This document shows, piece by piece, positions 1-12,159 of a stretch of 64,000 nt of DNA. Below the pieces are notes generated by a model. The model did no database searches and was not told the DNA's origin. It was given only the letters and a program-made list of their open reading frames with translations. A program made the translations under genes and the position numbers. Within the stretch, counting starts at the first letter, position 1. Every line of letters starts with the position of its first letter. Source of the stretch: Monosporascus cannonballus (taxonomy: Eukaryota > Ascomycota > Sordariomycetes > Xylariales); assembly GCA_004154925.1 (NCBI GenBank), contig QJNS01000753.1:62001-126000 (forward strand). Direction: 5' to 3'.

Positions 1-1130
1 GGATACGGGTCTTCTTGAGTGTGTGGTCGCGATATTTATCTTGTTCTGGCAAGCAACCGAGATATGCTTGGGATGCTGGAGGTTTATGTTATGATGGTGA
101 GTCGGTCTCAAGAGCTCAATATTGCAAACACTGGATAGTCCTCAAGCTACTTAAGCCACTTCATGGCTCATAGAACACATAAATCAAGATACGAACACTC
201 TTAGGCTGATAGGCTTCTTAGGGCCAATGTGGTTGATTTACCCATCACGGATTAGGCTTCGATATGTGTAGTCTCGGGACAGTCCCCTTATCCTCATCTT
301 TAGCCCTTTGAGTCAATATGGGTTCATTTCAAGGTAATCATCAGGGGGAGACATCGGACTTATCCTGAATGAGTTCGAACACTTGAACGCAGTAGTCATT
401 TCTACCTAGGTATCTAAGACTACAGCTGTCTGTCGTGACAGTTTCATAAGGTCAGAACGACATAGAAGACCAAACATCACTGGAGATTCCCTTTGCCACT
501 TCAGTGTCTCGGCATCCTTAATATGGCTAATAGCAGATTAACTCCAAGTTCAAGACCAGCAGGCCTTCATTAGTTTAAGCCAAGTTGAAGAGAGGCCGGT
601 ACTGAGTTGTTAGATTCCGGAATCCCAAGCAGTGTGTGCCGAGTCTCCAGTTTCAGAACCACTCCGTAGAGGACGACGCATGCGCGGCCAGTGGCGCCTC
701 ACTGCGGTATAGGTCGGATGAAGCGTTGGCATCAGTCAACTGTCTCTGGAAATTCATGGTGGGAGTAGACGGAGAATGCCAAACGCTGGCTCGTCAGCTA
801 CCTTGAGTGGTCCACATAGGATGCCAGCACTAACGTTAGTACGGTAACCGCTAAGATCGCTCGAGCTAGGCTTGTGTGGCTTAGCCTATAAGCAGGGTCT
901 GCGGGGCATCAATCTGACGTCCTGTGGCTGCTTGCAGCTATGCCCCTCCATGCCCCTCCCAACTAGCTCTACTCTGGAGCTGATCCTAGAACAGAGCAGA
1001 TATACCCCACCATGTGGAATTTTTCGTATTAGTCCACCGCAGTGTGAATCATACATCAGTTCCTTTCCCGTAGAGCTCACAGGCTATACATGGCCTGAGT
1101 TCATCACGATATTCATCTCGAGCCGTCGAT
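1..1130. other. Upstream region of the FGAM synthase gene, no gene seen
   Basis: Both strands are broken by stops and the only open stretch (872-1177) overlaps the true start of the purine gene in another frame. No tRNA, repeat or family motif was recognised. It presumably holds the promoter and 5' leader of the purine gene. Confidence 0.6.
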
Positions 1131-4100
1131 ATGGAGTTCATCACGCTCACGGGCGAGTCCTGCTTCACCGCGCCTGAAACGAAGAAGCTGAGGGACCGGA
1201 TTAATAAGTCAGCTCCTGTCAAGGTCTCCACCGTTTCCGGCTCCTGGGTCTACTATGCACGTATCAGGGGAGACGCCGCAGCTGCCCAGCAGAAGTTGAA
1301 ACAGCTCCTTCCATTGCCGGATGATGGTTCTTCGCCTTCCAATGAAGATGGCAGTCATGCTCGGAAGTGCTACGTGGCACCTCGAAATATCTCCCCCTGG
1401 TCGTCCCAGGCTACCAGCGTTGCCCATGTAGTTGGTTTTGCCGACCAGCTCGTCCGCATAGAACGGGGCCGAGTCATCACATTGGCGTTCGAGGAGCCCT
1501 TCGATGACCTGAGCCACGCTTTCCGCTATGTTCTGTATGACCGCATGACCGAGATTTTCAGTCTGGGCCCGCCGGATCTGGCTGTCATGTTCGCTCAAGG
1601 AGAGCCCGCCCCCTTGGAAGTTGTCGACATATTCTCCAACAACCAGGATCCGCTGCAGGCTCTCAAGGACTACAACAAGAAGTGTGGCCTGGCCATGGAC
1701 CAGTCCGAGATGGAGTACTTGGTGCAGAGGTTCAGCGAGCTCGGTCGACCCCCCAACGATGTCGAACTCTTCATGTTTGCCCAGGTAAACTCGGAGCACT
1801 GCCGCCACAAGCAGTTCAATGCCCACTGGACGATAGACGGTGTATCCAAGGACAGAAGCCTTTTCGATATGATCAGGAATACTCACAAGGTGACTCCGGA
1901 CCACACCGTATCCGCGTACAGTGACAACGCGGCAGTCATGGAGGGCTTCAACGCCACTTTCTGGGCCCCTGATCATTTAACTCGCTCATGGAAGTTGACT
2001 AACGAGCCCGTCCAAGTGTTGGCGAAGGTTGAAACTCATAACCACCCAACCGCTATTGCGTTAGTACACTGATAGACTATATGGGGACCAAAAGGGGTCT
2101 CTCAGCGCGGGGAGTAACTTGCTGACCCGAATTTGTAGCCCCTTTCCCGGTGCAGCCACGGGCAGCGGTGGAGAAATAAGAGACGAGTAAGCAATATCCT
2201 GCCTCATCTCCTTTTTTCCCCTTCGGGTGCTCCATAGCCTCGGAGCCGTCAACCTGGGCAGTAGTTCGCGGGTGTAACTTGATAACAATACCCCGTCTCT
2301 CGTGAGCTTGCCAGATCACGTAATTGCTGACTGCTACTGCGTAGAGGAGCCGTCGGAAGAGGATCAAGTCCAAAGGCCGGACTCTGTGGGTTCTGGGTAT
2401 CGGACCTGTGTATCCCGGACTCACTTGCGCCTTGGGAAGTTGACATCGGTCGACCACACCATTATGCTTCATCTCTTGATATAATGCTCGAAGCACCTAT
2501 TGGCTCGGCCAGGTACAACAACGAATTCGGACGTCCCTGTCTCACGGGCTGTTTTAGAACCCTTCTCATGCCCGAAGACTCGGGCAACGACACAGCCGTG
2601 ACAGAGTCTGGAGAATGGCGTGGCTACCATAAGCCCATAATGATTGCTGGTGGCGTCGGCACCGTACGGCCAAGCCATGCGCTTAAACGCGAGACAGATG
2701 TGCACTATGGGGCCCACGTGATAGTACTTGGCGGGCCAGCCATGCTCATCGGTCTCGGTGGAGGAGCAGCTTCGAGCAGCTCAGGAGGCGAAAATGCAGA
2801 CTTGGACTTTGATTCGGTCCAGCGGGGTAATCCAGAAATGGAGCGACGGGCTCAAATGGTTATCAACTCATGTGTAGCACTCGGCGACGAAAGCCCCATT
2901 GCTTTCATTCATGATGTTGGAGCTGGAGGGCTGTCTAATGCTCTACCTGAACTTGTTAAAGATGCTGGTTACGGTGGCCGGTTTGAACTCCGTGAGGTGG
3001 AGAGCGCTGACAGCAGCATGAGTCCTCTTCAGATCTGGTGCAATGAAGCTCAAGAACGATACGTGTTGCTGGTTAACAGAAGCGGCTTAGAACGTTTCGT
3101 CGATATTTGCCAAAGAGAGCGTTGTGGCTATTCGCTTGTCGGAACAGTTTCGAAAGAACCAGACAAAGAGATCAAGCTCGTCGTCACTGATAAGGGATCA
3201 AAGGACTATCCTTACCCAGTTGATCTCCCTATGAATGTTCTCTTCCCCAAGGGTCGGAGGCTGGAACGCGATGTCAGCTCACGGAAGCCTAATTGGCCCA
3301 AGTTCAACACCGCCGCGCTTTTGAAGAAGGCAGTTGGGGACCAACTGAGCGACCCCGAACTGTTTAAGGCAGCTGTGGAGCGAGTTTTCCGCCTGCCGGC
3401 CGTCGGCTCCAAGTCTTTCTTGGTGACCATCGCTGACCGGACCGTTGGAGGGCTTGCAGTGCGAGATCAGATGGTCGGACCTTGGCAGATACCGGTAAGC
3501 TCCATTGCGTTTGTCTCCTTTTTCAGACTTAGCAGACTTCAGAGCGAGCTGCCGACGGTAGATCAACAGCGGGTCCCATGCCTCAAGCTACATGGCCATC
3601 ATGGAACCCAGTCGAAAGCCACCTGCCGAACTAGGAAGCGCAATGCTGATATTTTCGTCATAGGTTGCGGACGTCGCCGTTACCGCCACATCATTCGATC
3701 TGAAGGGCACAAGGACAGGTGAAGCCATGGCTATGGGCGAAAAGCCAACACTTGCCCTAATCTCTCCTGCAGCTTCAGCAAGGATGGCCGTGGCCGAAAG
3801 TTTGATGAACCTTGGGGCCGCCTATATCAAGGGAGGGCGAATTTCAGGAGACCTCCGGCGTGTTAAGCTCTCCGCGAACTGGATGGCGGCTGTTAATCAC
3901 CCCGGCGAAGGCGCTGCTCTATACGAAGCCGTTGAGGCCATCGGTATAGGGATGTGCCCTGAACTTGGCATCAGCATCCCCGTTGGAAAAGATTCAACTT
4001 CTATGAAGGCCGCATGGAAGGATGGTGACGCTCAAAAGAGTGTTACAGCACCTGTATCTGTCGTCATCTCGGCTTTCACGGTCGTTGAAGACGTCAGGCG

Positions 4101-6309
4101 GACCTGGACACCTCAACTTCGGCGTATGGAAGATGTCGGAGAGACAGTTCTCATGTTTGTCGATTTGGCGGAAGGCCGGAAGGCCATGGGAGGCTCTGCC
4201 CTTTCGCAGTCTCTAGGTGCTGTTGGAGACGAGGCACCTGATGTCCGAGACGTGGAACTCTTGAAGGATTACTTCGATGCGCTAGCTCAGCTGCACGAAA
4301 GCGGCGTTGTGCTCGCTTACCACGACAGGTCCGATGGCGGTTTACTCACGTAAGTATTCCCTGAGTCATGTTTCTACCGCGCTCCGGGCGGTTGCAAGGG
4401 CAAAATCTAGTTCAAAACAAGGAACAGGCTCTTAGAACGTGGCTGGCGGTCCCTGTTTGCTCCCCAGCCTCATGAGTGGAATAAGTGCTAATCACTTCGA
4501 ACTGCAGTACTGTTGCCGAGATGATGTTTGCCGGAAGGGTGGGTGTTGAGCTTATTCTCAATAACATTGCAAAGTCGAATGGTTTAGAAGACATCACGGA
4601 AGCACTCTTCAACGAGGAGCTCGGAGCGGTCTTCCAAGTCCGAGCTTCTGATGAGACAAACTTCAAGAGATGGTTAGTAGAATTTACCAAAGCTTCTCTC
4701 ATCTCAGAGCAGATCACAGCGATATGGAAGTAGGAACTAACTCCCACGCGTTGACAGTTTCGCGACATGCGGGCCCCCGCCTGGTCTTATCAAGAAGCTC
4801 GGTGTCATTTTGCCGTCTACGAAACAAAGGCACGTTTAGACGCCTCGGGCTCTTGCTATGTGAAACAATGACTAACTCGCGATGATGCAGGTTGATACTT
4901 CGTTATGGAACGTTCCCAGTTTTCGCCAGTCTCGAGAGAGGCGAGATGCAACAGTGGTGGGCTAAAACTTCTTTCGACATGCAAAAGCTCCGAGATAACC
5001 CGGCATGTGCTGAATCGGAATACAACTCTATCCTCGACGAAGAGGAGCCTGGTCTCTCCTACAACCTCACCTTTTCCCCATCTGAGAATATTCTCCCTAT
5101 GACTGCATCCATCTCGGGCTTCTTCGGCAAGACTCCCCGCGTCGCTATCCTCCGGGAACAGGGCGTCAACGGGATGGCGGAGATGGCATTTGCTTTTAGA
5201 GCTGCTGGCTTCGATGCAGTCGATGTTCATATGACAGACTTGATCGCTGGACGGTCGCTAGCAGAATTCGTGGGCATTGCGGTGGGTGTCCTTCACATGT
5301 TTTCTCTTTGGCGGCTCTCAACACTGACTCCTGTTATTAGGCATGTGGTGGATTCTCGTATTCTGACGTCTTGGGCGCCGGCCAGGGCTGGGCCAAGTCG
5401 ATTCTATTGCATCAGAACTTGCGCCGCGACTTCAGTGACTTTTTCAACCGCCCCGACACCTTCGCCCTCGGAGTCTGCAACGGCTGCCAACTGCTTACAA
5501 GGTGATCAATTCACTTTGGCCAAGTACCGGGTCCGTATACTGACTTGCGGGTAGGATCAAGGAACTCATTCCCGGAACAGAAGACTGGCCTGTATTTGTC
5601 GAGAACGAATCTCAGCAATTCGAGGCTAGGTACAGTATGGTAAAGATCGAGGACAATCCTTCGGCCCCGTCAGTATTCTTGCACGGCATGAATGGTTCCA
5701 CTCTTCCGATGTAAGCAGACGCCTTCCCTATCTGGGGGATGTCTAGCTGGTATAGCATGTTAACTATATTCTACAGAGTCGTCTCCCACGGAGAAGGCCG
5801 AGCGTCCTTTAGCTCACCCGACTCCATGAAGCGACTGTCGGACTCGGGCCGCATAGCGCTGAAATACGTGGACGGCCGAGGACGAGCTGCTCAACGGTAT
5901 CCGCTGAACCCCAACGGAAGCCCATTAGGAGTTTCTGGTGTTACTAGTAGCACCGGCCGTGTCTTTGCGTAAGTCTTTCCTTTCAACATGCTCTGCCCGT
6001 TTAAGGGTCAAAGCCCAATAGCGGCTCCACATAGACTCGTTTCCTAGATGCAATGGGAATTCTAACTCCTTTGCCTCCAGACTCATGCCACACCCCGAAC
6101 GCACGATCTTGGCGGACTGTGCAAGCTACGTACCAGACGACATCGTAAGTGGTCTATATACCTGTTCCCTCGTTGGCGGGTGTTTCGCCGTTGCCTTGGC
6201 TTCTCAACGAAAAGCAATCACTAACCCTCCGTCTCCTTTCTAGTCGGGATGGGGAGCCTTCGGCCCTTGGAAACGGTTATTCTCTAGCGCTCGCCGGTGG
6301 GTGGGTTAG
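1131..6309 (+). CDS. ADE6: Phosphoribosylformylglycinamidine synthase (FGAM synthase, PurL type)
   Basis: This cytosolic enzyme makes FGAM from FGAR, glutamine and ATP, the fourth step of de novo purine synthesis. Exons read 1131-2059, 2139-2186, 2345-3494, 3664-4349, 4508-4672, 4758-4829, 4891-5281, 5341-5501, 5555-5710, 5777-5968, 6081-6144 and 6244-6309; they total 4080 nt, giving 1359 residues, the usual fungal length. The N-terminal domain starts at [10 protein letters not shown]. The first synthase half carries [16 protein letters not shown] and RDEGAVGRGS across splice junctions, then [20 protein letters not shown]. The second half carries [11 protein letters not shown] and AYHDRSDGG. 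The C-terminal glutaminase has the nucleophile Cys1193 (GVCNGCQ) and His1321/Glu1323 (MPHPER). Eleven introns of 53-169 nt are present; intron 6 (4830-4890) has a GC donor. All other junctions are GT-AG. The gene looks intact. Function is certain from the family; splicing is inferred. Confidence 0.97.
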
Positions 6310-7079
6310 GAGGTTGCCAGGCTAGAAGATGTCCGTAAGCAGGTTAAAGCGGCATCGAAGAAGGTTTCAGAGATTTGTGCTCGATTCTCGATTATGTTCT
6401 GAGACCACATTGCAGAGAATAGCTGTGCCATACCATTCATACAGAGACGGAAGAAAAGAGATATAGTATTAGGTGACAAAGGATTGATGGAAGGCGTTGA
6501 ATGAGGCGCATAGTCATATAGAAAACAATACAGACGTGGACGTTCTTCGCGTAACTGGGCTCTGCCCATAGCATGAAGGGAATTACGGAAGGTCGATTCC
6601 CAGACGAAGAGAATTGGGGGTCGGATGTGGGCTCCGGAGATTCGCGCAGATCATTGCTGGTTCCACCCCAGTGCTAGCCCTGTACCCCGTTCACCCAGGG
6701 GCTGTGATTTCATAGGAGGCCGGCGGTCAAACTTGTTTTGATGATGCAATGATCCTATAAGTAGGCTGTTACTAATCCAAACCCAGCTGAGGTGTAAGCG
6801 GTGGTAGCATGTGATATTCTATAATTGATGATGGCAAGAGCTGACCCTTTAGGGGCGAGGTGCAAAGAGGTCTAAAACGGAACCTAGGCTTACAAGCATA
6901 CTCCAAAGAATATGCTATAAGGAGCTTACTCATACCCTATCCTAATATCGTACCGCATTAGACGCCTTACATACGAGATATCTGTCATCTGCCTCTAATA
7001 ACGCCACTTAGGTAAGAGAATAAGGAAGGTGTAGCCTATGCTACACACCCGACTGTTGCGCAGAAACATATCCAAGATT
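6310..7079. other. Intergenic region between convergent genes
   Basis: This holds the 3' flanks of the FGAM synthase gene (+) and of the FAD oxidase gene (-). Short open frames (for example 6306-6569 on the minus strand) show no family similarity or coding bias. Nothing else was seen. Confidence 0.6.
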
Positions 7080-8691
7080 TCAGGGGGCCCGCTTCACGCA
7101 AAAGGGGTTCGGGGTGAAGATGCCGTAGGGGTCGGCACGCTTCCTGATCTGCTGAAGCTTCTCGTACTTAGCCCGGTCCTCGAAATAGCAGTTCCAGACG
7201 GCGTCCAGGTCCCAGTCGCCGTACGAGCCCCACAGCATGCGGCGGTCCTCCTTGGAGAAGACGCCCGCGGGGCCGATGGCCTCCTTGTCGTTGACCTTCT
7301 GCCAGTCCTCGGCGCGGGCCTTGGTCTTCTCGGTGTGGAAGCAGTCCATGGTGCAGCCGATGGTCGTGTCGCGCCAGCTGTACGCGGTGCCGTTGCCGGC
7401 GTTGCGGGCGACCATGGAGTTCTTGCCCCCGAAGCACTGCAGCTGGCACGAGAGCCAGCAGCGGTTGCGCTCGGGGCCGACGATGGCGTCGATGCGCCTC
7501 ACGACCCAGTCGGCCCACTTGTCCCTGCCCAGGGTGCGGGAGTTCGTCGAGTACGTGCGCTTCACGTACGGGTGCTCGAACTCGCGCACGTTGCGGAAGA
7601 TCCAGTCGCCCGTCAGCTGCGACATGGGCTTCTCCTCGACGTCGCTGTCGCCGAGGATCCAGTCGGACCCCTGCTTGATGCGCTCGAACCACGACATGTC
7701 GCACACGTCGCCGCTCTCGAACGGCACCCACTGCGCGTACACGACGATGGTCCGCGGCCAGAAGATCTTGCCGTTCTCCCCGTAGAGCTCCGGGTGCCGG
7801 CGCGACATCACCTGGTCCAGCCCCGGCCACAGGTCCAGCAGCGGGAAGGCGGACGACAGGACGCTGATGCAGAGGTCGTAGTTCCGCGGGAAGTTCTCGT
7901 CGTCGGACATCTCGACCAGGATGTCGACCAGGCGCTTCAGCGTCTCGGTGTCGTAGAAGTAGAGCGCCTTCATGCCCCTGGACCCATTGTAGTCTTGGTC
8001 ACGGTGCACTTGGATGGTGAAGTGGGTCAAGATTCCGAGGTTGCCGGGGCTGCCCCCGAGGAACGCCCAGAAGAGATCGGGGTCCGTGGCCTTGGTGACC
8101 TCCTTAAAATTGCCGTCTGTATCCACGATCTCTAAAGATACCACGTGGTCTCCCAGCAGCCCGAAACTGCGGGCCAGCTGGCCGTAGCCTAAGTAGAATA
8201 ATCAGTATTAACTCCTTATGTGGTTAATAGGGACGGATCGTACCCCCGGTCTGCACGTGTCCCCCTAGATGGACCTCGGTGCACTGTCCGTGAGGCACGA
8301 ACAGCTTATGCTCGGTGAGCCAGGCGTTGAACTCGCCAAGGCTCCAGCTGACGCTGGTGCGGGCGTAGGCCTTGCCGTCCTTCAGGAAGACCTTGCGGTC
8401 GTCGGGGCCCTTGAACGAGTCCTCGAGGTCGAGCTGGATGTTGGGCGCGCTCGTCGACGACGCGCCGCTGTACTGGTGGCCGCCCGTCTTGACGGCCACG
8501 GCGATCTTCCTCTCCTTGGCGTGCCGGAGCGTCAGCGCGATGTCCTCCCTGGACTTGGGCTGCACGATGAGCGCCGGGTTGAGGTCGCGCTCGACGCCGT
8601 ACGTCGAGGTGGCATACTGGTACTTGATGAAGTCGAAAATCTCCGTCCCCGGCACGTACTGGTTGCCGCTGATTCCCGTGATGGTCTCCAT
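7080..8691 (-). CDS. FAD-linked oxidoreductase, berberine bridge enzyme-like (PCMH type)
   Basis: This is a flavin-dependent oxidase of the FAD_binding_4/BBE family, whose members oxidise sugars, alkaloids or other secondary metabolites; the substrate here is unknown. Two exons (8691-8244 and 8188-7080) flank a 55-nt GT-AG intron and encode 518 residues. The PCMH FAD domain occupies about residues 30-220. His72 lies in KTGGHQYSG and Cys137 in PHGQCTEVHLGGH, the two positions used for bicovalent FAD attachment in this family. The intron falls in the following TGGYGQ motif. The C-terminal BBE segment ends with YFEDRAKYEKL and DPYGIFTPNPF. The N-terminus (METITGISG) has no signal peptide, so a cytosolic form is inferred, whereas many relatives are secreted. 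A run of GC-rich codons and an open antisense frame cover the gene; the sense frame has the family motifs. Confidence 0.92.
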
Positions 8692-10026
8692 AGTCTGGTC
8701 GCTCGACGGAGTTTGCTCAGTTTCAGACTCTGAGATGCCCCTACTCCGGGGGACTGGCCATAACTTCGATTTTTATAAGCAGGAGCGAGACTGCGTACGC
8801 CAGCCGAGCGGTGAGGCACTGCCAGTCTAGGCCGTCATGCGGCGGGCTCAGCTGTGCCGTCGCGTATCACCGAATAAGCCGAGTGGCTTACATCATTTCC
8901 GCCTGCTGACCCCTGAAGAGCTGAAAGCAGATCATCTTACCTCATCACTTGACACGCCCTTTTATTAGAGGCTGCTAAACGCGACATTACGAGTCAGATA
9001 TCGGCAAGGCTGATGAGACAACATACGATGTTAGTCATGATGTCCTTTGAAGGCGGCGACCAGTGCCTTCGGTATTCGCCAACCAGCTACGGCAATTCCG
9101 TGTAGAACTGTATAAGGGTTCTTGGCCTCGAAGTGGCTGAACTAGTGAATTAAGAATTCGATATTACTAACCGCTACTTCACTGCCGCCGCTAAGTTCGC
9201 TAGCCAGGAGTGCCAGCCACCGGTTCAAGGTGTGATATGTTACCTACCAGAGGAGAACGGGTAGTTTACACAATGTCTCATAAGGACCCAGGTAGCAGAC
9301 AATATAGATTTGTGCCATTAATACCGCTCAGTTGAGTGGCCACAACAGGTGTATAGCAACATATCCTCAAGCATTATGGTCACCGGACTCTTGAGGTAAT
9401 GCGTGGGAGCGATTTTAAGGACCCCGACACGGAGAAACAAACTCCACGATTCTATCACTCAGTATTGATGGCTACTAGAACAAGGTGTGGCTATATTCCA
9501 AGTTTGTACGTAAGTAAGCTGCTTCCGAGTCAGCACTGCTATTGACCTGACAGGAGTTCTATCTACGACGTCCATGCAGGTTCCTTCCACATTTCTCAAT
9601 AAAGCAAAAGACCTAGTCACAACCTTCATAGGCTCCTCAACTCAAAGATCCATCTAGGTAAGGAGTGGAACCTTGCACATATACTACAAGCCGTGACAGA
9701 CAGGAAGAAAGAGTAGGTCAAATTAGACTTTGGTATCGAACCGGACTCAGGGGCATGGGGGTATATAGAATGGGGCCACTTGTGAATAATACGTGCTATT
9801 AAACAGCCGGGCTAAATCTATGCCTAGGTTTCCTGATTATGATATCTATATTGTTAAGTTATCTGTCTACAAGGTGCCGGTTACGAGTCCTTGCGCCCCG
9901 ATGACCTTTTCCTCATCAAGTCAGTGTGTGCCTCCCTGGACGAACAGATCCCTAGATGAGCCGTCATCTACACGTATAGTCAACGAATTCTGGAATCCGA
10001 CGATATCTGGAGATATGCAGCCTTAT
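8692..10026. other. Intergenic region, promoter side of the FAD oxidase gene
   Basis: This is 1.3 kb of moderate AT content with frequent stops in all frames. It should contain the promoter of the FAD oxidase gene and the 3' flank of the Dom34 gene. No gene, repeat or RNA gene was recognised. Confidence 0.55.
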
Positions 10027-11232
10027 TCATACCACCATGCCGTCAGCTTCTGCGTCTCCGTCACCACCCCCTTCCTCATCTTCTTCATCTAGATCCAACA
10101 TGGGATATGTAAGAATAGCAGCAATGCCTCCCAATGCATCTAACCGCTGCCCGCTCTCGTGGTCGCTGCTTAATATCCGCGCCTCTCCGCCATCTTCTTT
10201 AACCTTGTCTACCATAGCCACGTATCTCCTCCTCGTCGCAATATCCTGACTCCTAAATAGCGAGTTGTTGACCAACAAGGCACCACCTCCTCTTCCCACA
10301 GCGCCCTCTTGCACCGCCTTCTCTACGGGCCCCACGCCATACCAAGCCCGGCCGTCGTCTTTGCGCAGCCTGTCGAAGAACTCGTCCATGAACCTCGTCT
10401 CCTTGGAGAACTTCATATCCTTCATCGTGGCCGTGACCTCCGGGCTCTTGAGTATCTCGTTTAAGCTGTGCAGGTGTCCCGAGCTCGAGTGCACGACCGT
10501 GGCCTCCTTGGCCATGGCCATCATGGACTTGTCGCCCCTCCTCGTCCCCTCGTCGACGATGTACTTCTTGAAGTCGGCGGCCACGAATCCGGGGCTGGCG
10601 AGGAGCAGGGGGCGGGGCTTGGAGAAGTCGATGCTGCGCACGAGTGTGGACAGGGTCTTGTCGAAGAAGCGGCGCATTCCGGAGTCCTGGTCGGAGCTGG
10701 CTGAGCGCTTCTTGGGGATGGTGCTCTCGACGCGCTGCTTGAGAACGGTGCGGTACTCGGTGATGAGGCAGACGTTGGCGATTCCCTCCTGCATGACGAC
10801 GGCGGCCACGGCGCCGTCCTTGTCCTGCTTCAGGGCGTCCTGCAGGGTCTCGCGCGCCACCGAGTCCCAGCCGTACTTCTTCCACAGCGTGAAGGGCCGG
10901 TTCAGCTCGAGGTCCAGCGTGTGGTACTGGCCGATGTTGACGAAGCTGTTCTCGACGATGACGGTGCCCGAGACGTGCAGCTGCGACGCTCCCGGGTCGA
11001 AGAAGGTCGACGTCACGCGTATCGTGAGGTCTGTGTGTACGCGCTCCGACTGCGTGCTCCCCGTCTTGCTCTCCGTGACGACTTTACGGATCGCGTGGGC
11101 CCTGATGACGTCTTCGGGTCCGATCAGGTTGTTGGCGTGCCACATGTCCTCGGGCTCGGTAGGGAGGAGAGACACGCTGTCCTCGCCGATGTCTTCCAGC
11201 TGCCTTGACTTCTTGCCTCCGACCAGCTGCAT
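10027..11232 (-). CDS. DOM34: Protein Dom34/Pelota, ribosome rescue factor
   Basis: Dom34 works with the GTPase Hbs1 to recognise ribosomes with an empty A site and to split stalled complexes in no-go and non-stop mRNA decay. The gene is a single exon of 401 residues, close to the usual length of about 385 plus a tail. The eRF1_1-like N-terminal domain (about 1-135) shows LLPTEPEDMWHANNLI, RVTSTFFDP and QYHTLDLELNRPFTL. The central domain (about 140-275) has VVMQEGIANVCLIT and LLLASPGFVAADF. The C-terminal domain (about 280-375) has KAVQEGAVG, LLVNNSLFR and GIAAILTYP. It lacks the GGQ motif of eRF1, as expected for Dom34. The protein ends in an acidic, glycine-rich tail after LDLDEEDEEG. The first ATG of the conserved frame (MQLVGGKKSRQ) is used as start. 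Confidence 0.95.
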   Translation of the reverse strand: MQLVGGKKSRQLEDIGEDSVSLLPTEPEDMWHANNLIGPEDVIRAHAIRKVVTESKTGSTQSERVHTDLTIRVTSTFFDPGASQLHVSGTVIVENSFVNIGQYHTLDLELNRPFTLWKKYGWDSVARETLQDALKQDKDGAVAAVVMQEGIANVCLITEYRTVLKQRVESTIPKKRSASSDQDSGMRRFFDKTLSTLVRSIDFSKPRPLLLASPGFVAADFKKYIVDEGTRRGDKSMMAMAKEATVVHSSSGHLHSLNEILKSPEVTATMKDMKFSKETRFMDEFFDRLRKDDGRAWYGVGPVEKAVQEGAVGRGGGALLVNNSLFRSQDIATRRRYVAMVDKVKEDGGEARILSSDHESGQRLDALGGIAAILTYPMLDLDEEDEEGGGDGDAEADGMVV

Positions 11233-12159
11233 TGTTGCGAATTGTTTACGACAAACGTTAGATAGGGCATAGGGAGTTCGAACGGCTGGAGAAGTATGTT
11301 ATGAGAACTCGAATAAGGTCGCGTGAGATCCGCCCCGGTCAATCATGAATTAATGAAGGGATAATAATGACCCCAGTTCGAGTAGCTTCTATTTATCAAA
11401 TATAAGAAAGGATCTCCAATTCAGCTAAATGTTGATCAAGGTAGCGAGAACACGATCAATACGGAACCGTTCGTACATGTGCATGCCCTGGTACTTGAAT
11501 CACCCCGCTGTCGTCATTCTTTGAATGTGAGCGCTAATGGCGGGGTTATATGCCTTGGCGATGCTCCATACCCCTCCCCATACGTGCTACCTGCATACAT
11601 AGTACATATAAACCCTCATGTACCTTATACGCAACTTAGCTTCTAACACTATAATAGGCACTGCACTGTGCCGTTCTATTTTCTAGATATGAGGATCTTA
11701 ACATTAGACTCCTATCACTTCGACGCCGTGATTCTATACTTGCTGTCCCAATTTGTCCCGGCGATTACTCTATTGCGGGTCGCTGTTTTATCTCCGTGCC
11801 GGACATAACGGCTTGTGCTTCGTAATTGTTTAGCCATTACATGATTAGCGGAGGATTTAAATACATCCCCCTTATACATCCCCCCTACGTTGAGTAACTA
11901 CACAAGTCCTTCTCGTGCTGGGCAAGTTCGACCTTGGGCTTGTATCTATTGTAAATACCCGCACCATTCCGCGTACATGGGGACTATTATACGACAATCT
12001 ACACAGCTCTTGGGTCTTAAAAGGTGCCTTCCGATCTTTCGTAGCTGAATCCGCCGCATCGATTTCATCACACAGGTAAACAAACAGATGGACAAAACTT
12101 TGATGAACCTCGTGTATTACAGTACGGCTCCAAACTAACCTTAGGGGTGGCACAGAACC
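11233..12159. other. Intergenic region between divergent Dom34 and aldo-keto reductase genes
   Basis: The two genes are transcribed away from each other, so this stretch must contain both promoters. A short open minus-strand frame at 11872-12153 has no recognisable similarity. No specific regulatory motif can be assigned with confidence. Confidence 0.55.

Noticed and set aside
2227..2275. GGAGCCGTC in the second purine-gene intron, which looked like the conserved EGAVG exon followed by a stop
   Set aside because: The true exon starts at 2345 with GGAGCCGTCGGAAGAGG, which keeps the frame and the full motif; the first match is a chance echo.
7038..8135. 365-codon open frame on the plus strand
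   Set aside because: It is the antisense shadow of the FAD oxidase exon, caused by GC-rich third positions; the translation is repetitive Ala/Val/Leu/Arg and has no domain.
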